This document shows, one piece after another, positions 1 through 8,284 of a DNA stretch of 64,000 nt. The notes beneath the pieces are model-generated. The model was not told the DNA's origin and searched no databases. It saw only the letters and a program-made list of their open reading frames with translations. Position numbers and translations under genes: made by a program. The stretch spans positions 38,547 to 102,546 of the forward strand of contig JBBSCB010000009.1 of the NCBI GenBank assembly GCA_038250675.1, read 5' to 3'. Origin of the DNA: JAICUF01 sp038250675 (GTDB lineage: Bacteria; Gemmatimonadota; Gemmatimonadetes; Gemmatimonadales; GWC2-71-9). Every line of letters starts with the position of its first letter. The first letter of the stretch is position 1.

Positions 1-13
1 ATGCCGACCGCCC

Positions 14-1192
14 TCAGGCGGCGCCGGTCGAGGCGAGGTGCGGGGAGAGCGCGAGCCGCATCGAACGCGCCACCGCGTCGATCTGCTCCTCGGCGATATG
101 CGGGAACATGGGCAGCGACAGCCCGTGCGAGGCCACCCGCTCCGAAATCGGAAAGGCACCGGCGGCAAAGCCGAGGTCGCGATAGCCCTCCTGCAGGTGC
201 AGCGGCACCGGATAGTGCAGCCCGGTGCCGATGCCGTCGGCATTCATCGCGGCCGCGACGCCGTCGCGATCTTCCACCTGGACCACGAACAGGTGGTAGA
301 CATGCTCGCGGCCGGCGTCCTCGGCCGGCACGACGAGCGGGAGGCCATGCAGTCGCTGCCGGTACCACGCCGCCGCCTGGCGGCGGCGCGCGGTCCAGTC
401 GGCCATGCACGGGAGCTTGGCGGAGAGGACGACGGCCTGCACGGTGTCGAGTCGGGCATTGCTGCCGGCGGCGGATACGTGGATGTAGCGCTCCCGCTGG
501 CCATGCTCGCGGAGCATGCGGCACCGCGCGGCGATGTCGGCATCGCCCGTGGTGACCGCGCCGCCCTCGCCCATAGCACCGAGATTCTTGCCCGGGTAGA
601 AGCTGAATGCGGCGGCGTCACCCATGCTGCCGCAAACCCGGCCCCGGTAGGTGGCGCCGTGCGCCTGTGCCGCGTCCTCAACCACCTTGAGCCCGTGACG
701 CCGGGCCAGCGCCAGCAACGGATCCATGTCGGCGGATTGCCCGTACAGATGCACCGGAAGCAGTGCGGCGACGCGGCGCCCGCTGGCACGCTCGATCAAC
801 TGGCCGTCGCGATCCTCGCAGCGCTCGTTGATGTAGCGCTCCACCTGAGCCGGATCCATCGTGTAGGTGACCGGATCCACGTCCACAAACACTGGAGCCG
901 CGCCGGCCTGCGTGATCCCCTCGACCGTGGCGATGAACGTGTGCGGCACGGACACGACCAGGTCACCCTGCTCCACGCCGACCGCCTGCAGCGCGACGCG
1001 AAGCGCATCGGTCCCAGTGCCCACGCCGACAGCGTGCGCGGCACCGCAGTAACGCGCGAACGCCTGCTCGAATTCGGCCACGAGCGGACCGCCGACGAAC
1101 GACGACGTATCGATGATCCGGCTCCACCCCTGCTCGATGGTTCCGCGCACTTCCTCGTGCATGGCCCGCAGGTCGGTGAATGGCACGTTCAT
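14..1192 (-). CDS. DegT/DnrJ/EryC1-family sugar aminotransferase
   Basis: This 392-residue PLP-dependent aminotransferase transfers an amino group to a keto-sugar nucleotide for surface polysaccharide synthesis. The Schiff-base lysine is Lys202 in the motif SFYPGKNLGAMGEGG, and the PLP-ring aspartate is in VEDAAQAHGA (about 171-180). I chose the ATG at 1192, giving MNVPFTDL, because family members start there; the open frame upstream is low-complexity and unlike the family. It is the last visible gene of a minus-strand sugar cluster, 64 bases after the glycosyltransferase. With the neighbouring acyltransferase and Gfo/Idh dehydrogenase it resembles the WbpE/WlbC step of 2,3-diacetamido-uronate synthesis (inference). 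The 13 bases to the window edge show nothing. Confidence 0.9.
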   Translation of the reverse strand: MNVPFTDLRAMHEEVRGTIEQGWSRIIDTSSFVGGPLVAEFEQAFARYCGAAHAVGVGTGTDALRVALQAVGVEQGDLVVSVPHTFIATVEGITQAGAAPVFVDVDPVTYTMDPAQVERYINERCEDRDGQLIERASGRRVAALLPVHLYGQSADMDPLLALARRHGLKVVEDAAQAHGATYRGRVCGSMGDAAAFSFYPGKNLGAMGEGGAVTTGDADIAARCRMLREHGQRERYIHVSAAGSNARLDTVQAVVLSAKLPCMADWTARRRQAAAWYRQRLHGLPLVVPAEDAGREHVYHLFVVQVEDRDGVAAAMNADGIGTGLHYPVPLHLQEGYRDLGFAAGAFPISERVASHGLSLPMFPHIAEEQIDAVARSMRLALSPHLASTGAA

Positions 1193-1256
1193 GGCATCCG
1201 TCTCTGTCGAAAAATGGGCGGGCGCGCCGGGTGCGCGTCCCCGGCCCGGAAAGTAA

Positions 1257-2477
1257 TCAGGCGGGCGGGCGGGCTGAAAGGCGCCGCGCATCGGCCGCGG
1301 CCTGCGCCACCAGGGCGATGAAATCGGGCTCCGAGACATCCTGCCAGGCCTGCGCAACCGGGATTGACTGGGCCCGGACCGCGCGCGCGCGCGCGCCTTC
1401 GGGGTCGGCCAGCACGCCGCGGATCACCCCGGCCCAGGCGGTGGGCGTCATCGCGTCGACATAGGCGACGGTATCGTCCGGGAAATAGTGGGCCAGCGTG
1501 GGCGTCCGGATGGCCAGCACCGGAATGCCCAGCCGAACGTATTCGAGCAGCTTCATGGACAGGAGGAGATCGGTGAACGCATCACGCCGGAACGGCACCA
1601 GTCCGATGCCCACCTCCGCGAGGCGCTCGGACAGCTCCTCGATCCGGAACCGCTCACCGGTGACCACGACGTCCGCCTGCAGGCCCAGTCGCTCGCGCTC
1701 CCGCTGGAGGCCGGGCACCGCATCGCCGTCACCGAGAATCAGCATGCGCGTCGCAAGTCCGGTGCGCTTGAGCTCCGCCATCGCCTCGAGCACGACGTCA
1801 ATGCCCATTCGCGCGGCGACGGTGCCGCTGTACGTCATAATCAGACCAGCGGGCCGCGGCGGCGTCATCGGAAAGAATCGGGCGTCGGCGGTATTCAGGA
1901 CCACCCGAAGCTTGGCCGGATCCACCCCATGCTCGGCGGTGATCCGCAGATGCGGCTCGTTGGCAGTGACCACGATGTCCGCGCCCCACGACGCAATCTG
2001 TTCCTCCAGCCGGGCGCACCAGGCGCCGAATGCGCCAAAAAACCGGTCACCAAACTTGCACTGGAAGAACTCCGGTACCGGGTCGCGGATGTCGAGCAGC
2101 ACCGCGGCGCCGCGGCGACGGGCGGGGCGCGCCGCCCACACGAGTGAGTTGGGGAGGTTGGTGACCTGCACCGCATCCACCGGCCCGTGCTCCATGATCC
2201 GGCGGAGCAGGCGGCGGGCGCGAAAGAAGAATTCAGTGTACGACCGGACGTACGCGCGGAGCGACGGCCCCCGATAGCGGGTCTGCGGCGTGCGCAGCAT
2301 CACGACGCCGTTGAGCCGGCCCACGGCCGGCTCGCCGCGGGCCCGAAGTCCGATCTGGTAGACGGTCCAGCCGGCGCGCACCAGCGACTCGCACTGGCGG
2401 CGAACCCGGGGGTCGCCGGATGCGGGAGCGTACGCGATGGAGACGAACGTCCGGCGGGGCCGGAGGGGTGGGTTCAC
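1257..2477 (-). CDS. Glycosyltransferase, GT4-like (GT-B fold)
   Basis: A 406-residue glycosyltransferase that probably adds a sugar to a lipid-linked repeat unit on the cytoplasmic face of the inner membrane. It opens with a GT-B N-terminal strand (FVSIAYAPASGDPRV, 11-25). The C-terminal Rossmann half shows MLILGDGDAVPGL (about 245-257) and the donor-binding helix SMKLLEYVRLGIPVLA (about 307-322), where the glutamate is the usual GT4 nucleotide-sugar contact. The start is GTG, overlapping the stop of the acyltransferase by four bases (GTGA), so the two are translationally coupled. Donor and acceptor cannot be read from sequence. Confidence 0.88.
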   Translation of the reverse strand: MNPPLRPRRTFVSIAYAPASGDPRVRRQCESLVRAGWTVYQIGLRARGEPAVGRLNGVVMLRTPQTRYRGPSLRAYVRSYTEFFFRARRLLRRIMEHGPVDAVQVTNLPNSLVWAARPARRRGAAVLLDIRDPVPEFFQCKFGDRFFGAFGAWCARLEEQIASWGADIVVTANEPHLRITAEHGVDPAKLRVVLNTADARFFPMTPPRPAGLIMTYSGTVAARMGIDVVLEAMAELKRTGLATRMLILGDGDAVPGLQRERERLGLQADVVVTGERFRIEELSERLAEVGIGLVPFRRDAFTDLLLSMKLLEYVRLGIPVLAIRTPTLAHYFPDDTVAYVDAMTPTAWAGVIRGVLADPEGARARAVRAQSIPVAQAWQDVSEPDFIALVAQAAADARRLSARPPA

Positions 2478-2986
2478 GAGCGCCCGGCGCCGACGGGCCG
2501 CAGCACGCGGGCGGGGTTCCCGGCGACGATCATGCGGTCCGGCACGTCGCGCGTGACCACGGCACCGGCGCCCACGATGGCGCCCGCGCCGATGGTCACC
2601 CCCCCCAGCACCGTGGCGCCGGTGCCGATCGACGCCCCACGGCGCACCAGGGTGGGCACGACGGACCAGTCCTGCCCGGTCTGCGGCGTGCCGCCCTCGG
2701 CGGTGGCCCGCGGGTAGATGTCGTTGATGAAACTCACATTGTGGCCCACGAACACCTCATCCTCGATGACCACGCCCTCGCAGATGAATGTGTGGCTCTG
2801 GATCTTGCAGCGGGCGCCGATCCGGGCCCCCTTCTGGATCTCGACGAAGGTCCCGATCGACGTGCCGTCACCGATGCTGCATCCGTACAGGTTGACGAAG
2901 GCGTAGACCCGGACGCCCTCGCCCAGCCGGACGTCGGGTCCGATGCGGCGGAGCAGCGCATCGCGCTCGGCCGACGTCAGCTCCAT
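2474..2986 (-). CDS. Left-handed beta-helix N-acetyltransferase, WbpD-like
   Basis: A 170-residue hexapeptide-repeat acyltransferase. Repeats of the form I-G-x-x-x run through most of the chain (for example SIGTGATVLGGVTIGAGAIV), ending with the typical AGNPARVLRPV tail. The loop FVGHNVSFINDIYPRA and the following DWSVVPTLVRRGASIG stretch resemble WbpD/WlbB, which acetylate the 3-amino group of UDP-GlcNAc3NA. The ATG at 2986 overlaps the stop of the Gfo/Idh gene by one base (TGATG); the longer upstream frame is a shadow of that gene. The WbpD-like role is inferred from sequence style and neighbours; other sugar O- or N-acetylations are possible. Confidence 0.88.
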   Translation of the reverse strand: MELTSAERDALLRRIGPDVRLGEGVRVYAFVNLYGCSIGDGTSIGTFVEIQKGARIGARCKIQSHTFICEGVVIEDEVFVGHNVSFINDIYPRATAEGGTPQTGQDWSVVPTLVRRGASIGTGATVLGGVTIGAGAIVGAGAVVTRDVPDRMIVAGNPARVLRPVGAGRS

Positions 2987-4032
2987 CAGGCGCCGCCCAC
3001 CGCCGCCACCGCGCCGAGCGGAATGACGGCCCCTGCCTGGTCGATCGACCGCTGCGCGGCCTCGAGGATCCGCACCACCCGCTCGCCGGCGAGCCCGTCG
3101 CACGCCAGCGTGTCGGTCCCATTGAGCGCGGCGACGATGTTCTCGACCTCGGTCGCCAGCGCCTCGCGGGTATCGAGGTTGGGGGCGTGCATGTCGCCGG
3201 CGCGATACGAGATCATGTACTGATACTCGTTGTCCGAGTTCAGGTCGCCCGAAATCGACACCCCCTTGTCGTACACCTTGAGCTTCTCGCTCGGCTCCAT
3301 GTCGTCGTAGATCATCATCTGCCGGGAACCGCCGACGATGGTCCGCCGCACCTTGGCCGGCGCCAGCCAGTTGACGTGCACGTGCCCCAGCAGCGAATTG
3401 CCGAACCGGACGGTGAGGTAGGCGATGTTCTCGGTCGGGCTCGCCCCATGGCTCGCCGCCTGCGCCGAAACCGCGGTCGGCTCCTGGCTGATGAGATAGT
3501 CCATGATCGAGACGTCGTGCGGCGCCAAATCCCAGACCACGTTGACGTCGGTCTGGATCAGCCCGAGGTTGATCCGCACCGAGTCGAAGTAGTAGAGCTC
3601 GCCAATGGTGCCGGCATCGATGAGCTGCTTCATCCGGCGCACCGCCCCGGTGAACACGAACGTGTGGTCCACCGCCAGCAGCAGCCCCTTCCGCTCGGCC
3701 AGCGCCACCAGTTCCTCGGCGTGCGCGGTCGTCGTCGTCAGCGGCTTCATGACGAGCACGTGCTTGCCCGCCTCCAGCGCGGCGCGGGCGAGTTCGAAGT
3801 GCGTAAACGACGGCGTGGCGACGACCACAAGGTCGATGCCCCGCGTCGCCAGCAGCGCGTCCACGTTGTCGACGACCGTCGTGACGCCATACTCGCGCCC
3901 CACCCGCTCGGCGCGGCTCCGCTGCGTATCACACACACCGATGACGGCGCACTGCGGGTGCCGCGCGAAGTTCCGGATCAGATTGGGGCCCCAGTAGCCG
4001 CAGCCGATGACGCCGATCCCGTAGGTACGCAT
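2986..4032 (-). CDS. Gfo/Idh/MocA-family sugar dehydrogenase, WbpB-like
   Basis: A 348-residue NAD(P)-dependent oxidoreductase. The Rossmann motif GVIGCGYWG spans 7-15. The family EKP motif appears as VMKPL with the catalytic Lys96 kept and the usual glutamate replaced by methionine. The substrate-binding motif DLAPHDVSIMDY lies near 168-179 with His172. In WbpB/WlbA this enzyme oxidises C3 of UDP-GlcNAcA, making the ketone that a DegT enzyme aminates and a WbpD-like enzyme acetylates. All three types are present in this cluster, so that pathway is a reasonable inference. It lies 33 bases after the sugar-phosphate transferase and overlaps the acyltransferase start by one base. Confidence 0.9.
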   Translation of the reverse strand: MRTYGIGVIGCGYWGPNLIRNFARHPQCAVIGVCDTQRSRAERVGREYGVTTVVDNVDALLATRGIDLVVVATPSFTHFELARAALEAGKHVLVMKPLTTTTAHAEELVALAERKGLLLAVDHTFVFTGAVRRMKQLIDAGTIGELYYFDSVRINLGLIQTDVNVVWDLAPHDVSIMDYLISQEPTAVSAQAASHGASPTENIAYLTVRFGNSLLGHVHVNWLAPAKVRRTIVGGSRQMMIYDDMEPSEKLKVYDKGVSISGDLNSDNEYQYMISYRAGDMHAPNLDTREALATEVENIVAALNGTDTLACDGLAGERVVRILEAAQRSIDQAGAVIPLGAVAAVGGA

Positions 4033-4065
4033 GCTGGACCGATTCGTGAAAAGGAGCAGCCGTGC

Positions 4066-5688
4066 CTAGGCGGCGCGGCCCGAGTTGAACAGGACGACGG
4101 GAATCGTCTTGAGCAGGATCTTGACGTCGAGCAGGATGGACCAGCGCCGCACGTACTCCACGTCCAGCTCACAGCGCTGGCGGAACGGAATCAGACTGCG
4201 GCCCGACACCTGCCACAGCCCGGTCATTCCCGGCCGCACGGAGAGCCGGTCGAACTGCCAGTGGTCGTACGCCTCAAACTCATAGGGAATGGGGGGACGG
4301 GGGCCAACCAGACTCATGTCGCCCTTCAGCACGTTGAAGAACTGGGGCAGCTCATCGAGCGAGGAGCGCCGCAGGTAAGTGCCGATCCGCGTGATCCGCG
4401 GATCGTCGATCATCTTGAACACGCCGCGGCCGTCGGCCGACTGCTGCCGCGTTCCGGCCTCGTCACCGTGGGCCATGCGCGTCATGTACTCGCGGTGGAC
4501 GGTATCCGGCACCCGGTGCGTCATGGTCCGGAACTTCCAGAACCGGAACCGCCGGCCGCCGACGCCGATCCGCGCCTGGCTGAACAGCACCGGACCCGGG
4601 CCGTCGAGTCGCACCGCGACGGCGATCACGAGCATCAGCGGCAGCGTGAGGCAGATCCCCAGGAGCGACCCGAGGATATCCATCGAGCGCTTCAGCACCA
4701 GCTGCTGACCGTGCAGCGCCGGTGCCGTCAGCTGCATGAGCGGGCTTCCGCCCATCCAGAACAGCGACGGCTGCACCGCCGCCACCTCGATGGAGCGCGG
4801 CACCGCCAGCAACTGACAGCCGGCGGCCAGCGAGATGTTCACCAGGTCCTGGAACTCGCGGTCGGGGATGTAGCCGCAGGCCACGACGGTCTCGATGTCG
4901 GCGTCGTGCAGGACATGCGGCAAGTCGGCGATCGTCCCCAGCGCGTCCGCGGCCGCCGGCGACCGGAGGTCGAGAAATCCCTTGCGGACGTATTGGCCGC
5001 CCGCGCGGAAGGCGGGAATCGAGGACGCCTCGCGGCAATCCTCAGCCGGCCCCACGAACACGGTGCGGGCCGAATGGGACTCCTGGGGCGAGAGCCACGC
5101 CACGATCCGGTCCACCATCTTGCGGTCGAACCAGAGCGCCACCCAGACCAGCAGTGCGGTGGAGAGATACTGCAGCACACCGACGTCGAGCCCGCGGGTC
5201 CAGATCGCCGTCCACACCTGCAGCAGTGCGGCCAGCCACACGGCGCCGAAGAGCCGGCGCGGGCTCCGCCGCTGGTCGCCTTCACCGTAGCTGCCCGCCA
5301 TGTAGAGCCCGATGAAGAGCGCCACGAGGTACTGCGCCGTCGCCAGCGTGCCGGCCGGGAAGATGGCCGAGACCACGCGCGCAATGCCGCCGCCCAGCCA
5401 GGCGCCCTGGCGCAGCGAACGGAGTAGCCCCTCGGCAGCCAGGACCGCGGTGAGATCGGCAAGAAAGAGGACGGTGAGACGGCGGGCCGCCCGGATGACG
5501 TGACGACGGACGGTGGCGGAGGCGCGCCGCTGCAGCCCCAGCCGGACCTGCAGATGATCGTCGGTGCCCGGCAGCGCCGCGACCGGAGCCGGCGACGTCA
5601 GCGGTTCGATCCGCGGCGCGGGGTCAGCCACGGCCGGACCGCCGCGCCGGGTCTCGCCGCCACCGATCGTGACCGGTCCGTCGATCAC
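4066..5688 (-). CDS. Polyprenyl glycosylphosphotransferase initiating exopolysaccharide synthesis
   Basis: A 540-residue membrane enzyme that transfers a sugar-1-phosphate to undecaprenyl phosphate, the first step of repeat-unit assembly. Hydrophobic segments lie near 70-90, 103-132, 147-163 and 170-187, followed by a cytoplasmic Rossmann-like domain (about 205-300) and a hydrophobic segment at about 336-360. The bacterial sugar transferase domain follows: KRSMDILGS (333-341), the KFRTM motif (385-389), SSLDELPQFFNVLKGDMSLV (442-461) and the PRP motif. This is the WbaP/WcaJ architecture. It is the first gene of a five-gene minus-strand run. Its 5' region (5689-5893) carries a TATATT box, a palindrome and a long leader. 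Confidence 0.93.
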   Translation of the reverse strand: MIDGPVTIGGGETRRGGPAVADPAPRIEPLTSPAPVAALPGTDDHLQVRLGLQRRASATVRRHVIRAARRLTVLFLADLTAVLAAEGLLRSLRQGAWLGGGIARVVSAIFPAGTLATAQYLVALFIGLYMAGSYGEGDQRRSPRRLFGAVWLAALLQVWTAIWTRGLDVGVLQYLSTALLVWVALWFDRKMVDRIVAWLSPQESHSARTVFVGPAEDCREASSIPAFRAGGQYVRKGFLDLRSPAAADALGTIADLPHVLHDADIETVVACGYIPDREFQDLVNISLAAGCQLLAVPRSIEVAAVQPSLFWMGGSPLMQLTAPALHGQQLVLKRSMDILGSLLGICLTLPLMLVIAVAVRLDGPGPVLFSQARIGVGGRRFRFWKFRTMTHRVPDTVHREYMTRMAHGDEAGTRQQSADGRGVFKMIDDPRITRIGTYLRRSSLDELPQFFNVLKGDMSLVGPRPPIPYEFEAYDHWQFDRLSVRPGMTGLWQVSGRSLIPFRQRCELDVEYVRRWSILLDVKILLKTIPVVLFNSGRAA

Positions 5689-5771
5689 GGATTCCCCGGT
5701 TCACGTTGGCCCGTCTGCCGCCAGATTCCAAACAACGCTCTCCTCGCTCAGTCACCTGCGTACCGAATGAT

Positions 5772-5800
5772 GGAGGCCCTCCGGCAACCATCCGGCCTCC
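5772..5800 (-). promoter_or_regulatory. Hairpin in the leader of the sugar transferase operon
   Basis: In the transcribed orientation GGAGGCC and GGCCTCC form a perfect seven-base-pair stem around a 15-base loop. It lies in the roughly 140-base untranslated leader before the ATG at 5688. No downstream T-run follows, so it is not an obvious terminator. Its role is unknown. Confidence 0.3.
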
Positions 5801-5836
5801 GCCCGCCGCGGACGCTATCTCCGCCTACAGTCAGCG

Positions 5837-5842
5837 AATATA
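5837..5842 (-). promoter_or_regulatory. TATATT -10 box of the sugar transferase operon
   Basis: TATATT on the minus strand lies 148 bases before the ATG at 5688. No good -35 hexamer is visible at 16-18 bases; a seven-base-pair palindrome occupies that place. The same hexamer recurs before several other genes of the window. Confidence 0.5.
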
Positions 5843-5843
5843 G

Positions 5844-5863
5844 CCATTCATGGAATTGAATGG
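5844..5863. promoter_or_regulatory. Palindrome CCATTCA-N6-TGAATGG, possible operator
   Basis: Perfect inverted repeat with seven-base arms and a six-base spacer. It directly abuts the TATATT box on the -35 side, as expected of a site for a dimeric regulator. It also lies 30 bases past the stop of the glycosyltransferase gene, so a weak terminator role is an alternative. Confidence 0.45.
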
Positions 5864-5878
5864 TACGCAACAGCTTCC

Positions 5879-5895
5879 GACCCGGCCGCCGGGTC
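5879..5895 (-). terminator. GC-rich hairpin at the end of the glycosyltransferase gene
   Basis: GACCCGG and CCGGGTC form a perfect seven-base-pair stem with a three-base loop, overlapping the stop codon at 5894-5896. There is no clear U-tract after it, so termination is uncertain. Confidence 0.3.
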
Positions 5896-6988
5896 AGGCC
5901 GCGCCGTAGGGCGCGCCTCCCGACAGCACCCGCTGGTAGAGCGCGATATGTCGCTCTGCCATGAGCGTGCGGGTGAACTGCTCGCGCACCCGCGCGCGAC
6001 CCTTTTCCCCCATCGCGTGGCGGCGTGCCGGGTCGTGCGTCAGCGTGTCGAGCGCACCGGCCAGCGCTGCCACGTCGCGCAGCGGCACCTCGAGTCCGGT
6101 CACGCCCGGGAGGTTGACTTCCCGCACCGCGCTGGGCACGGCCGTCGTGATGACCGGTCGCCCCGCGGCCATCGCCTCCAGCACGACGAGCCCGAACATC
6201 TCCTCCACCGTGACCGAGGGCAGCACCAGGAAATCCGCATCGGCCATCCGGCGTGTCAGATCCTCATCCGGGTATTCGCCGTACCATCGGACCCGGTCGG
6301 CGACGGCGAGCGCCTGCGCCAGTGTGCGCAACCGGGGACCCTCCGGCCCGCTGCCGACGATGTCGAGCCGAAGCCCGGGGACGCGCTCCAGTGCGCGCAG
6401 CAACACATCCACGCCCTTGAACGCCACGAGCCGGCCGATGAACAGCGCCCGCGGCGGCGCGCCCGGCGGTGGTGGCGGCACCACGCTCCACCGCTCTTCG
6501 TCGATGCCGAACGGTATGACTTCGACCTTGGTCTCGAACCCACGCAGCTCGCTGGACAGGGCCAGGTGCGCGCGGCTGGGCACCACGATCGCGCGCGCCC
6601 GCCGGAGCACGAGGCGCGCAATCGGTCGATAGATCGACCGCTTGGCGTCGGCGTGCTGGGTGACCACCACCGGTGTGCGCCCGGCGCGGAGGAGGCAGGC
6701 GACGTCGGCCAGCGAATGGGGATGGTGCACGTGGATCACGTCCGCCCGTTTCCAGGCGGCCGCGATGTAGCCGGGCGCGATCTCCTGCGACCCCAGCGCG
6801 CCGAACGAGAACGCGCGCGTCACCAGCGAGCGCTGGCGCGCGCTCGCGGAACGCCGACCGAGACCCTGGACGGCGACGACCTCCACCTGGTGGCCCAGCA
6901 TGGACGCGCCTTCGGCCAGGTCCTGGACCACCCGCTCCATGCCGCCCGAGCGCGGCCAGTAGTACTTCGCCAGGTGGAGGATGCGCAT
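5894..6988 (-). CDS. Glycosyltransferase, GT4 family
   Basis: A 364-residue GT-B glycosyltransferase. The N-terminus MRILHLAKYYWPRSGGMERV carries the glycine-rich acceptor-side loop typical of GT4. The C-terminal half has FIGRLVAFKGVDVLLRAL and the donor-site motif EEMFGLVVLEAMAAGRPVI with the two catalytic-site glutamates seven residues apart (E-x7-E). I chose the ATG at 6988 because the family begins there; the frame upstream is arginine- and serine-rich shadow. It is divergent from the plus-strand glycosyltransferase at 7116, with a perfect TTGACA -35 in the 127-base gap. It should extend the exopolysaccharide repeat; the sugar is unknown. Confidence 0.92.
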   Translation of the reverse strand: MRILHLAKYYWPRSGGMERVVQDLAEGASMLGHQVEVVAVQGLGRRSASARQRSLVTRAFSFGALGSQEIAPGYIAAAWKRADVIHVHHPHSLADVACLLRAGRTPVVVTQHADAKRSIYRPIARLVLRRARAIVVPSRAHLALSSELRGFETKVEVIPFGIDEERWSVVPPPPPGAPPRALFIGRLVAFKGVDVLLRALERVPGLRLDIVGSGPEGPRLRTLAQALAVADRVRWYGEYPDEDLTRRMADADFLVLPSVTVEEMFGLVVLEAMAAGRPVITTAVPSAVREVNLPGVTGLEVPLRDVAALAGALDTLTHDPARRHAMGEKGRARVREQFTRTLMAERHIALYQRVLSGGAPYGAA

Positions 6989-7017
6989 GAGACCCGATCG
7001 TCGAGAGAAGTGCCGCC

Positions 7018-7047
7018 AAGTTGGGCTGGACCCGGGAACGCTGTCAA
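7018..7047 (-). promoter_or_regulatory. Promoter of the minus-strand glycosyltransferase
   Basis: Minus-strand TTGACA (7047-7042), a perfect sigma70-type -35, is followed after 17-18 bases by CCAACT/CAACTT, a weak -10. It lies 30 bases before the ATG at 6988. Confidence 0.45.
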
Positions 7048-7075
7048 CCGCACCAGACCGGTCGGTGCGCGGGGC

Positions 7076-7104
7076 TTGGACTGGGCGACGCCCCGGGCGA
7101 TGTT
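7076..7104 (+). promoter_or_regulatory. Promoter of the plus-strand glycosyltransferase
   Basis: TTGGAC (7076-7081), a 17-base spacer and GATGTT (7099-7104). Only 11 bases separate the -10 from the ATG at 7116, which predicts a leader of about five bases with no room for a Shine-Dalgarno site. Confidence 0.4.
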
Positions 7105-7115
7105 TCGCGCACGCC

Positions 7116-8228
7116 ATGCGCGCCATCATCCTCTCCCACGCGTACGTCTCGCCGCCCGCCCGCGGGAAGCTCCGCGCCCTCGCCGGCCTCGGGTGCGCCG
7201 TCGCCGTCGCCGTTCCCGATCGCTGGATCGATCCGCGCGGTGGCTCGATGACATCGGCCGAGTGGGACGACGACGGCGGCGTGCGCGTGGTGCCGATCGC
7301 CGTGCGCGGCGATGCGGGGCGCGCCGACCTGGCGCAGTGGGACCGGCGCGCGCTGCAGCGGCTCATGCGGGATTTCCGACCCGATCTCATTCAGATCGAG
7401 GAGGAACCGCGCTCCCGCGTCGCCGCCATGGCCACGGGCCAGGCCCGCCGGCTGCGCATCCCGTCAGTGGTCCTCACGTGGGCCAGTCTCCGCCGGCCGG
7501 CCACGATCGCGGAGCGCCTCCGGCGACGGCGTGTGTTCCGCAACATCGCCGGCATCGTCGCCGGCAATCCGCTGGCCGAACGGCTGGTGGCAGCCGCACA
7601 CCCCGAGGCGCGGCGCATCATGATCCCCCAGATCGGCATCGCGCTGCCGCCCGCCGCCAGTCCGGCGGGCGGCCCGCTGGCCATCGGCTTCGTTGGTCGC
7701 CTCGTCCCGGAAAAAGGGCTGGACCTGCTTCTCCGCGCTTGTGTGCGGCTCCTCGGCGATTGGACGTTGGAGGTGGTGGGCACCGGGCCGGCGCAGGTCG
7801 AGCTCGAGGCGCTGACCGAGCGGCTTGGCATCGCGGCGCGGGTCACGTGGCACGGCGCACTCCCCGCCGCGGAGCTGGCCGCCGTGTGGGACCGGCTCAG
7901 CTGCGTGGTGATGCCCTCCCGGACGACGCGCGAGTGGGTCGAGACCTCAGGCCAGCCGGCGATTCAGGCGATGGGCCACGGCATTCCCACCGTCGTGACC
8001 CAGACCGGTGCGCTGCCGGCCACGGTTGACGACGGCGGAATCGTGGTGCCCGAGGATGACGTTCCCGGGCTGGCGGCCGCGCTGCAGCGACTGGTGGATG
8101 ACCCGGCCGACCGGGCCGCGATCGGCGCCGCCGGCCGGCGGCGCGCCATGGCGTGGTTCAGCAACGAATCACTGGCTCGTCGCCAGCTCGAATTCTGGCG
8201 CGGACTCGTGCCGGGAACACCGGCATGA
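7116..8228 (+). CDS. Glycosyltransferase family 4 protein
   Basis: A 370-residue GT-B glycosyltransferase. The donor-binding half shows FVGRLVPEKGLDLLLRA, the nucleotide-binding EVVGTGPAQVEL and TSGQPAIQAMGHGIPTVVT, in which the first glutamate of the common E-x7-E motif seems to be shifted. The start MRAIILSHAYV at 7116 matches the family's first strand; longer upstream frames lie in the divergent promoter region. It is followed after 64 bases by the exporter gene, which has its own promoter candidate. Probably the third glycosyltransferase of the exopolysaccharide pathway. Confidence 0.88.
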   Translation: MRAIILSHAYVSPPARGKLRALAGLGCAVAVAVPDRWIDPRGGSMTSAEWDDDGGVRVVPIAVRGDAGRADLAQWDRRALQRLMRDFRPDLIQIEEEPRSRVAAMATGQARRLRIPSVVLTWASLRRPATIAERLRRRRVFRNIAGIVAGNPLAERLVAAAHPEARRIMIPQIGIALPPAASPAGGPLAIGFVGRLVPEKGLDLLLRACVRLLGDWTLEVVGTGPAQVELEALTERLGIAARVTWHGALPAAELAAVWDRLSCVVMPSRTTREWVETSGQPAIQAMGHGIPTVVTQTGALPATVDDGGIVVPEDDVPGLAAALQRLVDDPADRAAIGAAGRRRAMAWFSNESLARRQLEFWRGLVPGTPA

Positions 8229-8255
8229 CGCGCTGCGCCGCGAGGCCGCAAACGA

Positions 8256-8284
8256 TTGACTTCGACGCAGTTGCGAGCGATCTT
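8256..8284 (+). promoter_or_regulatory. Promoter of the SLBB exporter gene
   Basis: TTGACT (8256-8261), a 17-base spacer and GATCTT (8279-8284). The -10 ends eight bases before the ATG at 8293, which predicts an almost leaderless transcript. Confidence 0.45.

Noticed and set aside
1..13. ATG at position 1 as a gene start
   Set aside because: The plus-strand frame from there runs antisense to the aminotransferase gene and encodes Arg/Pro-rich sequence.
3187..5427. 746-codon plus-strand open frame
   Set aside because: It lies antisense to the Gfo/Idh and sugar transferase genes. Its product is Arg/His/Pro-rich with no recognisable motif, a high-GC shadow.
6981..7115. N-terminal extension of the plus-strand glycosyltransferase upstream of 7116
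   Set aside because: It would overlap the divergent promoters and has no resemblance to GT4 N-termini.
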